A DNA stretch of 64,000 nt from an uncultured Bacteroidales bacterium (GCA_905210435.1 CAJLWO010000004.1:30885-94884), one strand, 5' to 3'. Shown: positions 26,507-35,658, counted from the stretch's first letter. The notes: generated by a model from the letters alone, not told the origin. Program-made: numbers and translations.

Positions 26507-27718
26507 ATGCCGGAATCAAATTTTATTGATTATGTGAAAATATTGTGCCGCTCGGGCAAGGGCGGTGCAGGCTCACGCCATTTCTATCGTGCGAAATATG
26601 TTCCCAAGGGCGGTCCCGACGGCGGCGACGGCGGCCGTGGCGGCCATATCATACTCCGCGGTGACCGCAACATGTGGACACTGCTGCCGCTGCGTTACCG
26701 CCGCCATGTCTTTGCCGGCAACGGCGAGAGCGGTTCGGGCGGACGCAGTTTCGGCAAGGATGGCGAGGATGTCACTATAAGTGTGCCTTGCGGTACTGTG
26801 GTTTACGATGCCGATACCGGCGAATATCTGTGCGAGGTCACCGACGACGGCCAGGAGGTGAAACTGCTCCGCGGCGGCCGCGGCGGTCTCGGCAACTGGC
26901 ACTTCAAGTCGGCCACCAACCGTACGCCGCGCTATGCGCAGCCAGGCGAGCCGGCTATCGAGAAAAGCGTGGTGCTGGAACTTAAACTGCTCGCCGACGT
27001 CGGCCTTGTGGGATTCCCGAATGCCGGCAAGTCGACATTGCTGTCGGCACTGTCGGAAGCCCGTCCGAAAATAGCCGACTATCCTTTCACGACGATGGAG
27101 CCGCAGCTCGGCATTGTCAGCTATCGCGGCGGCCGTTCGTTTGTCATGGCCGATATTCCCGGTATTATCGAAGGCGCGAGCGAGGGGCGCGGTCTCGGAC
27201 TGCGGTTTCTGCGCCATATTGAGCGCAATGCGGTGCTCCTGTTCATGGTGCCGGCCGATGCCGATGATATTGCCGCCCAGTATCAGATACTTGTCAATGA
27301 AGTGGAGCAGTTCAACCCGCAGCTGGCCGACAAGCCGAGAGTACTGGCGGTGTCGAAGAGCGACATGCTTGACGATGAGCTTATGGAGGAGATTGCAAAG
27401 ACGCTCCCCGAGGGAATTCCGTCGGTGTTCATCTCGGCAGTGACAGGCCAGGGGCTTACCGAACTCAAGGATATACTTTGGTCGGCTATTATAGATGACC
27501 GCAACAGGATTGAACCGCTGCCCATAACCCACCGTCCGCTCGATGTGCGCCACCGCGTGCAGGAAGAGGATGATTTCATATTCGAACCTACTCCTGTCGA
27601 TGACGATGAATTTATCGAAGACGAGGACTGGGACGAAATCGGCTGGGAATACGGCGATGACGGAGCGGCAGAACCGGATGATATGCCGGATGACGCCGAC
27701 GAAGCCGATACGAAATAG
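26507..27718 (+). CDS. obgE: Obg-family GTPase (CgtA)
   Basis: An essential GTPase tied to 50S ribosome assembly and stress signalling. The 403-residue protein has the glycine-rich Obg domain (about 1-160: GKGGAGSRHFYRAKYVPKGG, GGDGGRGGHIIL) and a G domain. That carries G1 GFPNAGKSTLL (about 168-178), G2 YPFTTMEPQLG, G3 DIPGIIEGA, and G4 SKSDM (NKxD replaced by SKSD, common in Bacteroidota). A very acidic C-terminal tail (about 360-403) follows. pgeF starts 3 bases after its stop, so the two form an operon. Confidence 0.96.
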   Translation: MPESNFIDYVKILCRSGKGGAGSRHFYRAKYVPKGGPDGGDGGRGGHIILRGDRNMWTLLPLRYRRHVFAGNGESGSGGRSFGKDGEDVTISVPCGTVVYDADTGEYLCEVTDDGQEVKLLRGGRGGLGNWHFKSATNRTPRYAQPGEPAIEKSVVLELKLLADVGLVGFPNAGKSTLLSALSEARPKIADYPFTTMEPQLGIVSYRGGRSFVMADIPGIIEGASEGRGLGLRFLRHIERNAVLLFMVPADADDIAAQYQILVNEVEQFNPQLADKPRVLAVSKSDMLDDELMEEIAKTLPEGIPSVFISAVTGQGLTELKDILWSAIIDDRNRIEPLPITHRPLDVRHRVQEEDDFIFEPTPVDDDEFIEDEDWDEIGWEYGDDGAAEPDDMPDDADEADTK

Positions 27719-27721
27719 ACG

Positions 27722-28471
27722 ATGGAGATACTTGAACTTGATGCCGGCGCCGGGGTGTCGGCATTCAGTACGATGCGGGGCGGTGACGCGTGTGGCCCGA
27801 AAGATGCGTATGCCGGATTCAATGTGTGCCATTATACCGGCGATGACCAGGCGCATGTGGCACATTGCCGCCGTGAGTTAGCTGCCTATGTCGGGACTGA
27901 TGTGAATCGTCTCGTCATACCGCGTCAGACCCACTCGGTCAATGTCGCGGTGATAGGCGACATGTTGCCCTGTCTCGAAGAGGTGGATGCGCTCGTCACC
28001 GTACGCGATGATGTGGCGCTCGTGGTCAATACGGCCGATTGCCTCCCCGTTGTATTCAATGACAGCCTTCACGGAGTAATCGCAATCGCCCATGCCGGAT
28101 GGCGCGGACTCTATGACGGCATATTGGCTGCGACTGTCGCGAAGATGTCGCGTCTTGGCGCTGTGCCGGGGGATATGCGCGTAGCCATAGGCCCATGCAT
28201 ATGCGGCGCGTGTTATGAGGTCGACGAGGCGTTTGCCGCACGATTTGAAGCCCGATTCGGCTCGGATGTGCGCATAGTGCCTGCTTCCGGCCATAAGCCG
28301 CATGTCGATTTGCGCGCTGCGGCGGTAATCGAACTCGAGCGTTGCGGCATTGACCCGACAGGGATTTCTGACAGCGGCGTCTGCAGCCGGTGTGACGAAC
28401 GCCTGTTTTCGGCACGAAGACAAGGCGTCAGTTCCGGACGCATAGCAACCGTAGTGAAGCGTATCGGCTGA
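27722..28471 (+). CDS. pgeF: Laccase-domain protein (peptidoglycan editing factor PgeF/YfiH)
   Basis: A 249-residue member of the YfiH/PgeF multicopper-oxidase-like family. Bacterial members have been linked to purine-nucleoside activity and, in E. coli, to keeping L-Ser out of peptidoglycan precursors. Metal-site motifs are PRQTHSVNV (about 58-66), NTADCLPVVF, IAHAGWRGLYDGIL and GPCICGACYEV (about 157-167). The C-terminus has CSRCDERLFSARR. It lies 3 bases after obgE, a pairing common in this phylum. Confidence 0.92.
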   Translation: MEILELDAGAGVSAFSTMRGGDACGPKDAYAGFNVCHYTGDDQAHVAHCRRELAAYVGTDVNRLVIPRQTHSVNVAVIGDMLPCLEEVDALVTVRDDVALVVNTADCLPVVFNDSLHGVIAIAHAGWRGLYDGILAATVAKMSRLGAVPGDMRVAIGPCICGACYEVDEAFAARFEARFGSDVRIVPASGHKPHVDLRAAAVIELERCGIDPTGISDSGVCSRCDERLFSARRQGVSSGRIATVVKRIG

Positions 28472-28509
28472 TACGAATTTGAACGCAATACCTGCCGTGA
28501 AATAGGTGT

Positions 28510-28552
28510 GATTATCAGTCGATTATCGGACGAACAGACCGTGCGTCCCTAC
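28510..28552. repeat. Solo half of the palindromic GGGACGC/GCGTCCC repeat
   Basis: Bases 28510-28552 (GATTATCAG ... CAGACCGTGCGTCCCTAC) match the right half of the repeats at 58091-58172 and 40061-40140, but the left half is absent. This looks like a decayed or partial copy between pgeF and the tRNA promoter. Confidence 0.65.
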
Positions 28553-28646
28553 CTCATTAACCGAAATTACGCAGGTTTGTCGTCCACTCGCGAAATCAGT
28601 ATTGAAAAATATTTTTTAGAAAAAAATGAAAAAAGTGGCTGAAAAA

Positions 28647-28677
28647 TTTGGTAGGTAAAAAATAATGCGTAACTTTG
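28647..28677 (+). promoter_or_regulatory. Promoter for tRNA-Val
   Basis: TTTG at 28647-28650, 19-base spacer, TAACTTTG at 28670-28677: an exact match to the Bacteroidota consensus. It is 20 bases before the tRNA. Confidence 0.8.
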
Positions 28678-28697
28678 CAGCGCAATTCAGCAAAAGA

Positions 28698-28772
28698 GGG
28701 CGCTTAGCTCAGCTGGTTCAGAGCATCTGCCTTACAAGCAGAGGGTCGGGGGTTCGAATCCCTCAGCGCCCA
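28698..28772 (+). tRNA. tRNA-Val (anticodon TAC)
   Basis: A cloverleaf is visible. The acceptor arm GGGCGCT (28698-28704) pairs with AGCGCCC (28765-28771). It has a D arm with AGCTCAGC, an anticodon arm CTGCCTTACAAGCAG with TAC, and a T arm GGGGGTTCGAATCCCTC. The 3' CCA is not encoded (ACCT follows), so it is added after transcription. Confidence 0.95.
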
Positions 28773-28786
28773 CCTCTTAATAAGAT

Positions 28787-28822
28787 AAGCCATCAACTTT
28801 CACGGGTTGATGGCTTTTTTTT
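28787..28822 (+). terminator. Terminator after tRNA-Val
   Basis: An 11-bp stem (AAGCCATCAAC at 28787-28797 with GTTGATGGCTT at 28806-28816) is followed by an eight-base T run ending at 28822. Confidence 0.9.
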
Positions 28823-28860
28823 GATTGAAATTATTCGGATGAGTCATACGGCGACCTGAA

Positions 28861-28921
28861 CGGTCGGGTCGGACTCGACAGACATGTCCGACCTGTCTGA
28901 CCCGTCTGACTCGTCCGAAAA
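28861..28921. repeat. Short tandem 9-base repeats (GTCYGACYY) with a dyad
   Basis: Four consecutive 9-base units related to GTCTGACCC run from 28886 to 28921 (the last one diverges). The first unit forms an 8-bp inverted repeat with GGTCGGAC at 28867-28874. This lies directly upstream of the SPOR lipoprotein start. It could shape the leader of that message. Confidence 0.65.
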
Positions 28922-28955
28922 AATCAACCGCGATAACGAAAAACCGATACAGACT

Positions 28956-29465
28956 ATGCGTATGAACGGATTGAAAATTATTATGGGATGTGCTTTTGCC
29001 GCTATTCTGGCGGCATGCGGTACCAATGAGGCCAATTATAAGAAAGCTTATGACAAGGCCAAGGAGAAGGATAGTGGCGGTATCGAAAGCACCATATACA
29101 ACAGAGTAAGGGAACAGAGCCGCGAGGAGCGTATCGTGACGGGCGGTGATACCGTCAATGTCACGGTGGAATATGTCACGGCGTCGAAGGATGCAGGATT
29201 TACTCCCGACCGATTGCACAAATACAACGTAGTGACAGGTCAGTTCAAGCAGCTGTTTCATGCAAAATCAATGAGAAACAGGATGGAGGCCGGCGGCTAC
29301 CCGCAGGCTATAATCGTCGAGACCGGCGAACCGCTTTATTATGTCGTGATACGTTCGACCCCGTCGCTTGCCGAGGCGAAGTCGGCAGCCGACAGTATCA
29401 GCGCCTCGTCGCCCGTAAGGCTTAAGGATGGCTTTCCGGTGATATTGCGGGCATCAAACCGTTGA
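28956..29465 (+). CDS. SPOR-domain lipoprotein
   Basis: A protein of about 169 residues with a lipoprotein signal: MRMNGLKIIMGCAFAAILAAC, lipobox Cys near residue 21. A short charged linker and a C-terminal SPOR domain (about 90-165: YNVVTGQFKQLFHAKSM, GEPLYYVVIRS) follow. SPOR domains bind glycan strands of peptidoglycan stripped of stem peptides, typically at the division site. The ATG at 28956 is preferred because the longer frame from 28884 would put the signal peptide in the interior. Its position after the tRNA terminator implies its own promoter, not identified. Confidence 0.85.
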   Translation: MRMNGLKIIMGCAFAAILAACGTNEANYKKAYDKAKEKDSGGIESTIYNRVREQSREERIVTGGDTVNVTVEYVTASKDAGFTPDRLHKYNVVTGQFKQLFHAKSMRNRMEAGGYPQAIIVETGEPLYYVVIRSTPSLAEAKSAADSISASSPVRLKDGFPVILRASNR

Positions 29466-29537
29466 GACGTAAATCGTATCGGAAATTTCCACGTGGCGGG
29501 ACGCCCTGTTCACATATTATTTTAGCGCGTTTTTATA

Positions 29538-29567
29538 TTTGGTATTGGTGAATATTTATTATATTTG
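29538..29567 (+). promoter_or_regulatory. Promoter for ilvA
   Basis: TTTG at 29538-29541, 18-base spacer and TATATTTG at 29560-29567. The ilvA ATG is 22 bases downstream. Confidence 0.65.
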
Positions 29568-29588
29568 CACGTTTTAAAACTCATAAAA

Positions 29589-30797
29589 ATGTCAGCTTTA
29601 CAAATAAGTGAGATATATAAGGCACAACAGGTGCTGAAAGATGTAGCGCGTCACCCCAAAATCATAGGGCCGACAGATTTGTCAAACGATTGTACCGTCT
29701 ACCTCAAGCCGGAGAACCTGCAGTACACCGGTTCGTTCAAACTGCGTGGCGCATATTACAAGATATCGCAGCTGTCGGAGGAGGAAAAGCAGCGCGGCGT
29801 TATAGCCTGCTCTGCCGGGAATCACGCTCAGGGTGTGGCTTTGGGTGCAAGAAACAACGGTATCAAGGCTCTTATCTGCCTTCCCGCGGGCGCTCCGATT
29901 TCAAAGATAGAAGCGACAAAACGTCTTGGCGCGGAAGTGTGTCTTGTGCCGGGCGTGTATGACGACGCCTACAATAAGGCCGTTGAGCTCAAGGAGGAAT
30001 ACGGATATACATTTGTACATCCTTTCGACGACCCTCTCGTAATAGCCGGACAGGGCACGATAGGTCTAGAAATCATAGAGGAGCTTCCCGAAGTGGAGGC
30101 AATCGTAGTGCCTGTGGGCGGCGGTGGCCTGATATCGGGAATCGCGTTTGCCGTAAAGACGCTGCGCCCCGACATAAAGGTATATGGCGTGCAGGCTGCC
30201 GGCGCTCCGTCGATGCAGCGTTCGCTCGCCGAGGAGAAACCGGTGCATCTTGACAGCGTGTCGACGATAGCCGACGGCATCGCGGTAAAAGAGCCCGGGG
30301 TGAATACCTTCGAGATGTGCCAACAATATGTCGATGAAATTGTTACAGTATCGGATGATGAGATTTCGGCGGCCATACTCGCTCTTATCGAGAAGCAGAA
30401 ACTGATAGCTGAAGGTGCTGGAGCCACTCCTGTCGCCGCAGTGATGTTCGACAAACTTCCGGTTAAGGGGAAAAAGGTCGTATGTCTTGTGTCGGGCGGC
30501 AATATTGACGTGACGATACTCAACCGTGTCATAACGCGAGGCATGATGATGGGTGGACGCATGTGCATGCTGACTCTCGAACTTGACGACAAGCCCGGAC
30601 AGCTTTCGGCTGTAAGCGACATCATAGCCAAGAGCGGAGGAAATATCATATCCGTGACCCACGAGCGCACTAAGGCGACAAACCATATCAACTCCTGCTC
30701 GCTGCACGTCGAGATGGAGACACGCGACCGCGAGCATGTGGCGTTTATAAAGAAAGCGCTTGAGGATGCCGGATTTCCGGTGATTCACGGATATTGA
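29589..30797 (+). CDS. ilvA: Threonine ammonia-lyase with C-terminal ACT domain
   Basis: A PLP enzyme that deaminates threonine to 2-oxobutanoate, the first step to isoleucine. The 402-residue protein starts MSALQISEIYKAQQVL. It has the PLP Lys in YTGSFKLRGAY, the phosphate-binding SAGNHAQGVALGA, and VPVGGGGLISGIAFAVK. A single ACT domain (about 325-402, LELDDKPGQLSAVSDIIAKSG) suggests allosteric control. The start at 29589 was chosen because the upstream TTG at 29565 lies within the promoter. The biosynthetic versus catabolic role is not settled by sequence. Confidence 0.92.
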   Translation: MSALQISEIYKAQQVLKDVARHPKIIGPTDLSNDCTVYLKPENLQYTGSFKLRGAYYKISQLSEEEKQRGVIACSAGNHAQGVALGARNNGIKALICLPAGAPISKIEATKRLGAEVCLVPGVYDDAYNKAVELKEEYGYTFVHPFDDPLVIAGQGTIGLEIIEELPEVEAIVVPVGGGGLISGIAFAVKTLRPDIKVYGVQAAGAPSMQRSLAEEKPVHLDSVSTIADGIAVKEPGVNTFEMCQQYVDEIVTVSDDEISAAILALIEKQKLIAEGAGATPVAAVMFDKLPVKGKKVVCLVSGGNIDVTILNRVITRGMMMGGRMCMLTLELDDKPGQLSAVSDIIAKSGGNIISVTHERTKATNHINSCSLHVEMETRDREHVAFIKKALEDAGFPVIHGY

Positions 30798-30866
30798 CCG
30801 GAGCCTCATTCCGCCACCGGCTGCATTGCGCCCTATAACCTATTAGATACCAAACCCCTATATGAT

Positions 30867-32534
30867 ATGATGAAAGAAGATCTGGCAGTTATATATGCCA
30901 ACAGTTTCAAGGAAAACTGGACTTTGCCCGCACTGACCGATTACGGGGACAGCGGGTCGACCATTACATACGGTGACATGGCAAAGCGTATAGCAAGACT
31001 GCATATTTTCTTCGAAAGCCAGGGGGTCAGGGTCGGTGACAAGATAGCGTTGTGCGGACGCAATACGTCGACATGGGTCACTGTCTTTATCGCCACCATC
31101 ACTTACGGCGCCGTCATAGTGCCGGTGCTTCAGGATTTCAATCCGCAGGACGCGCAGCATATCATCAACCATTCGGAAGCTGTTCTGCTGTTTGTGAGCC
31201 AGTCGGTGTTTGAAAATCTCGATTTCGAGGAGCTGCCGGCTCTTCGTGCCGCGTTGTCGCTTGACAACCGCAGGGTGCTTGCCGAGCGTCCCGGCCAGAA
31301 TAACATGCCGTCGAAGGTGCTGAAGAATCTTACCCGCAAACTTAAGTCACGCTATCGCAACGGCTTTGGTAAAGAGGATGTGAATTATACCGTAAGGGAC
31401 AAGAATGCTATGGCTGTGCTCAATTACACATCGGGCACGACAGGCTTTTCGAAAGGCGTAATGCTCACGTTCAACAATCTTACGGGCAATGTGGTGTTCG
31501 GCATAAACTCAAGGTTGCATTATCAGGGATCGCGTGTGCTGTCGTTCCTTCCGCTGGCACATGCCTACGGTTGTGCGTTCGACATGCTCACACCTCTTGC
31601 TGTCGGCTCTCACATCACTCTGTTCGGCCGTCTGCCGTCGCCAAAGCTGCTTGTGAAAGCGTTCAGCGATGTGCGTCCCAACCTGATAGTGACCGTACCG
31701 CTGATACTCGAAAAAATCTACAAAAACCAGATAGTGCCCATGATAACGAAGCAGACGATGCGGTGGGCACTGGCTATACCGCTGCTCGACAAGGCCATAT
31801 ACAGCAAGATACGCAGCCGGCTTGTGGATGCGTTCGGCGGTGCCTTTGAAGAGGTCATTGTGGGCGGAGCTCCGCTCAACAAAGAGGTGGAGGAATTCCT
31901 TCATCGCATAAAATTCCCGTTTACGGTAGGATACGGCATGACCGAATGCGGTCCGCTTATCAGCTATACCCCCTGGCGCGGGTTCGAGCTCGAATCGTGC
32001 GGCAGGACATTGCCGGGTATCATGCATTCGAAGATACTCTCCGACGATGAGGAGAATATTCCCGGAGAAATATGCGTGAAGGGAGAGAACGTGATGGAAG
32101 GATATTATAAAAATCCGGATGCAACATCCGCTGTGCTCGATGAGGACGGATGGCTGCATACGGGCGATATGGGCGTACGCAAACCCGACGGAACTCTTTT
32201 CATAAAAGGCCGATACAAGACGATGATACTTTCAGCTACCGGACAGAACATCTATCCGGAGGAAATTGAATCGAAACTCAACAATATGCCTTACGTGAGC
32301 GAGAGCCTTGTGGTGGAGCGCGGCAAAGGCCTTTCGGCGATAGTCTATCCCGACTATGAGCAGATGGACCGCGACAAGCTGACGATACATGACATGGAGC
32401 CCATTATGGAGAATGTGCGCCAGGACCTCAACAAGATTGTAGCTCCGTACGAACGGATAGAACATATACAGCTGATACCTAATGAATTCGAAAAAACGCC
32501 GAAGCGCTCCATAAAGCGCTATCTGTACAGGTAG
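30867..32534 (+). CDS. AMP-dependent long-chain acyl-CoA ligase
   Basis: A 555-residue member of the ANL adenylating superfamily, probably a fatty acyl-CoA synthetase. Motifs are the AMP/P-loop LNYTSGTTGFSKGVMLTFNN (about 177-196), VGYGMTECGPLIS (about 355-367), the WLHTGDMG motif (about 428-435), and the C-terminal KGRYKTMILSATGQNIYPEEIE hinge region. It has no signal peptide, so it is cytosolic or membrane-associated. The substrate chain length cannot be read from sequence. It follows ilvA by about 70 bases. Confidence 0.9.
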   Translation: MMKEDLAVIYANSFKENWTLPALTDYGDSGSTITYGDMAKRIARLHIFFESQGVRVGDKIALCGRNTSTWVTVFIATITYGAVIVPVLQDFNPQDAQHIINHSEAVLLFVSQSVFENLDFEELPALRAALSLDNRRVLAERPGQNNMPSKVLKNLTRKLKSRYRNGFGKEDVNYTVRDKNAMAVLNYTSGTTGFSKGVMLTFNNLTGNVVFGINSRLHYQGSRVLSFLPLAHAYGCAFDMLTPLAVGSHITLFGRLPSPKLLVKAFSDVRPNLIVTVPLILEKIYKNQIVPMITKQTMRWALAIPLLDKAIYSKIRSRLVDAFGGAFEEVIVGGAPLNKEVEEFLHRIKFPFTVGYGMTECGPLISYTPWRGFELESCGRTLPGIMHSKILSDDEENIPGEICVKGENVMEGYYKNPDATSAVLDEDGWLHTGDMGVRKPDGTLFIKGRYKTMILSATGQNIYPEEIESKLNNMPYVSESLVVERGKGLSAIVYPDYEQMDRDKLTIHDMEPIMENVRQDLNKIVAPYERIEHIQLIPNEFEKTPKRSIKRYLYR

Positions 32535-32636
32535 ACAGCCGGAATTACGGTCGGGCCTACGGTTGGCCCTGCCCCCGTTCCGTTACTGATTAACGAAATA
32601 AATAGATTAGTGGATTTAAATAAAAAGAACCAATCG

Positions 32637-33836
32637 ATGAAAAAGTATTTAGTTACCGGTGGTGCCGGTTTTATTGGAAGCAATTTTGTAGACTATCTTA
32701 TCAAAACACATGGCAATGAAGTGGATGTGCTGATTCTCGATGTGCTTACGTATGCAGGCAATCTGATGACTATCAAACCGCTTCTTGAACTCGACAACGT
32801 AAATTTCGTGAAAGGCGACATAGGCGACCGTGAACTCGTTGAGAAAATCATGGCTGAATATGACCCCGACTATGTGGTGAACTTCGCCGCCGAAAGCCAC
32901 GTGGACCGTTCGATAACAAATCCGCGTCTCTTCCTCGAGACAAATATACTCGGTGCACAGAATATGCTCGACTGCGCCCGCAAGGCATGGTACGAAGGCA
33001 AGGACGAGAACGGACATCCCAAATACCGCGCCGGCAAGAAATTCCTCCAGATATCGACCGACGAAGTGTATGGTTCGCTCGAAAAGAATTATGACGAAGC
33101 TCAGGAACTTCATCTGAGCGAAGATGTGGCTCGCGTGGTCGAGGGCCGAAGTGACCTCAAGACTTTCGGCGACAAATATTTCACCGAAGCGACTCCGCTC
33201 GCGCCGCGTTCGCCCTATTCGGCATCCAAGACCGCTGCCGACATGCTGACAATGGCTTACCACGAGACTTACGGCATGCCTGTCAACATCACCCGCTGCT
33301 CCAACAACTACGGTCCCTATCATTTCCCCGAAAAACTCATACCGCTGATTATAAAGAATATCACTGAAGGGAAGAAACTTCCCGTATACGGCAAAGGCGA
33401 GAATGTACGCGACTGGCTCTATGTGGCCGACCATGCCAAAGGCATTGACATGGTGCTCCGCAAAGGCCGTATCGGCGAGGTATACAATATCGGAGGCTTC
33501 AATGAGGAGAGCAACATCAATATCGTAAAGACCATACTGCGCCTCGTCAGGGAAATGCTCGATGCCGAACCGGCCTACCGCAAGATATTTGCCATCGCGC
33601 CCGAGGAAATCAACGAAGAGCTGATTACCTACGTGGCCGACCGTCCCGGACATGACATGCGCTACGCCATCGACCCGACCAAGATTGCTACCGAACTCGG
33701 CTGGTATCCCGAGACTCCATTTGTGGAGGGCATCCGCAAGACTTTGAAATGGTATCTCGACAACCAGCAATGGGTGGCCGACGTGGTGTCGGGCGACTAT
33801 CAGAAATATTACGACCTGATGTACAAGGGAAGATAA
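32637..33836 (+). CDS. rfbB: dTDP-glucose 4,6-dehydratase
   Basis: An NAD-dependent SDR enzyme converting dTDP-glucose to dTDP-4-keto-6-deoxyglucose. The 399-residue protein has the Rossmann motif VTGGAGFIGSNFVDYL, NFAAESHVDRSI, STDEVYGSL (catalytic Asp/Glu) and YSASKTAADM with the YxxxK catalytic pair. It exceeds the usual length of about 355 because of an insert around 105-160 of a type often seen in Bacteroidota. The ATG at 32637 fits the family start. It leads a four-gene dTDP-amino-sugar operon with rfbA, a ketoisomerase and an aminotransferase. Confidence 0.95.
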   Translation: MKKYLVTGGAGFIGSNFVDYLIKTHGNEVDVLILDVLTYAGNLMTIKPLLELDNVNFVKGDIGDRELVEKIMAEYDPDYVVNFAAESHVDRSITNPRLFLETNILGAQNMLDCARKAWYEGKDENGHPKYRAGKKFLQISTDEVYGSLEKNYDEAQELHLSEDVARVVEGRSDLKTFGDKYFTEATPLAPRSPYSASKTAADMLTMAYHETYGMPVNITRCSNNYGPYHFPEKLIPLIIKNITEGKKLPVYGKGENVRDWLYVADHAKGIDMVLRKGRIGEVYNIGGFNEESNINIVKTILRLVREMLDAEPAYRKIFAIAPEEINEELITYVADRPGHDMRYAIDPTKIATELGWYPETPFVEGIRKTLKWYLDNQQWVADVVSGDYQKYYDLMYKGR

Positions 33837-33871
33837 ATATAAGTTACACGTTCTGAAAAAATAGACAGATT

Positions 33872-34762
33872 ATGAAAGGAATAGTATTGGCCGGCGGTTC
33901 AGGAACCAGGCTTTACCCCATCACGAAAGGTGTTTCAAAGCAGCTGATACCCGTATATGACAAGCCGATGATATATTATCCTGTGTCGGTGCTTATGCTT
34001 GCCGGCATAAAGGAGATACTTATAATCTCCACCCCCGACGACCTGCCTATGTTCCGCCGTCTGCTCGGCACGGGTGAGGATCTGGGCGTACACTTCTCGT
34101 ATGCCGTGCAGCCTCGTCCCGAGGGGCTGGCGCAGGCCTTTATCATAGGCCGCGAGTTTATCGGCGACGACAGTGTGTGCCTTGTGCTCGGCGACAATAT
34201 ATTCTACGGCCAGGGCTTCACCGGATTGCTGCACGAGGCGCTTGCCATAGCAGAGCGCAATAACGAGGCGACGGTATTCGCCTATCAGGTAAAGGATCCC
34301 AACCGTTACGGTGTAGTCACACTCGATGAGACCGGCCACGCCACCTCGATTGAGGAAAAGCCGCTTCAGCCCAAAAGCAATCTCGCGGTCGTAGGTCTCT
34401 ACTTCTATCCCAACGACGTGGTCGACATCGCCGCCAACGTGAAGCCGTCGGCACGCGGAGAGCTGGAGATAACATCGGTCAACGACGCCTATCTGCAGGC
34501 CGGCCGCCTGAACGTAAAATGCTTCGGCCGCGGTTTTGCATGGCTTGATACCGGCACAATTGACTCTCTGATGGAGGCTTCGGGATTTATCGAGGCTATA
34601 CAGAAGCGTCAGGGATTTTATGTAGCCGCCCTTGAGGAGATTGCCTTCCGCCGCGGTTTCATTAACGCCGACAAGCTCAGGGAAATTGCCGCACCGATGG
34701 CCAAAAACGACTACGGCGCCTATCTTATCGCTCTTGCCGACAAGGGCATAGAAAAAAACTGA
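33872..34762 (+). CDS. rfbA: Glucose-1-phosphate thymidylyltransferase
   Basis: Makes dTDP-glucose from dTTP and glucose-1-phosphate. The 296-residue protein has MKGIVLAGGSGTRLYPIT, the family VSKQLIPVYDKPMIYYP, the metal/sugar site LVLGDNIFYG, and GFAWLDTGTIDSLMEAS. Its length is typical (E. coli RfbA 293). It lies 35 bases after rfbB and 26 bases before the ketoisomerase gene. rfbC and rfbD for dTDP-rhamnose are absent here, so the operon is directed to an amino-deoxy sugar. Confidence 0.96.
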   Translation: MKGIVLAGGSGTRLYPITKGVSKQLIPVYDKPMIYYPVSVLMLAGIKEILIISTPDDLPMFRRLLGTGEDLGVHFSYAVQPRPEGLAQAFIIGREFIGDDSVCLVLGDNIFYGQGFTGLLHEALAIAERNNEATVFAYQVKDPNRYGVVTLDETGHATSIEEKPLQPKSNLAVVGLYFYPNDVVDIAANVKPSARGELEITSVNDAYLQAGRLNVKCFGRGFAWLDTGTIDSLMEASGFIEAIQKRQGFYVAALEEIAFRRGFINADKLREIAAPMAKNDYGAYLIALADKGIEKN

Positions 34763-34788
34763 AATAATAGCACTACCATAGACCGCTC

Positions 34789-35658
34789 ATGAAACCGCAG
34801 CTGCTGTCACTCCCGAAAATACTTGACCCGCGGGGCAATTTGACTTTCATTCAGAATGGCTCGCAGGTGCCGTTTGACATACGGCGCGCGTATTGGATTT
34901 ACGATGTGCCGGGGGGCGAGGAGCGTCACGGCCATGCATTCCGTACCTCTTCGGAGCTTATAGTGGCACTTTCCGGCTCGTTTGATGTGGTAGTCGACAG
35001 TGGCGACGGTGAGCGTCGCATACAGCTCGGACGGTCGTTCTACGGCCTTCTTGTTCCGCCGATGACGTGGAGGCGTATCGACAATTTTTCCACCAACTCG
35101 GTGGCTCTCGTATTGTCGTCGACCAATTATGACGAACGCGACTATGTGCGCGACAGAGCCTTGTGGCTCGATGAACTGAATGCCGGTGTCATGCCTGCCG
35201 TTGAGCAGGCCGGCGCATCGGTTTGGAATTATGATTTCAGCCGGCGCAACACCCTTGACGACTGCCGCATAGTGGAACTGTCGCGTATCTGCCATCCTAA
35301 CGGCTCGCTTACCGTGGTCGACAACGCCGCCAACCTGTTTCCCGTAAAGCGCGTATTCTATCTCTATGATGTGCCGGGCGATTCGGAGCGCGGAGGGCAT
35401 TCCCATTTCAAGGCTCACGAATTCATTGTCGCCGCTTCCGGTTCTTTCGACGTGACGCTTACCGATGGTGTCGACGAGCGCAAATTCTCGTTGAACCGTC
35501 CATACCGCGCGCTGTACATACCCAACGGAATATGGCGTTCGCTCGACAATTTTTCCTCCGGTTCGGTAAGTCTCGTGCTTACGTCGGAGCTGTATTCGGA
35601 GGAGGACTACTGCCGGTCGAAGTCGCGGTATAATGAAATCTATGTAAAGGGACAATGA
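34789..35658 (+). CDS. Double-domain FdtA/QdtA-type dTDP-sugar 3,4-ketoisomerase (WxcM-like cupins)
   Basis: A 289-residue protein made of two FdtA-like cupin units in tandem (about 5-125 and 160-285), each with the FYLYDVPG-type strand and a WRxxDNFS turn. FdtA and QdtA isomerise dTDP-4-keto-6-deoxyglucose to the 3-keto sugar using two histidines in an HxH motif. The second unit keeps both (GGHSHFK, His204 and His206). The first has HGHAFR, with His49 kept and Phe51 in place of the second His. It lies directly after rfbA, and its stop overlaps the start of the aminotransferase by 4 bases. Confidence 0.85.
   Translation: MKPQLLSLPKILDPRGNLTFIQNGSQVPFDIRRAYWIYDVPGGEERHGHAFRTSSELIVALSGSFDVVVDSGDGERRIQLGRSFYGLLVPPMTWRRIDNFSTNSVALVLSSTNYDERDYVRDRALWLDELNAGVMPAVEQAGASVWNYDFSRRNTLDDCRIVELSRICHPNGSLTVVDNAANLFPVKRVFYLYDVPGDSERGGHSHFKAHEFIVAASGSFDVTLTDGVDERKFSLNRPYRALYIPNGIWRSLDNFSSGSVSLVLTSELYSEEDYCRSKSRYNEIYVKGQ

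Noticed and set aside
32540..32580. A degenerate copy of the palindromic repeat before rfbB (GGGCC...GGCCC)
   Set aside because: Only a short stem is found, without the GGTCTGTGCGTCC or GGGACGC words that define the family.
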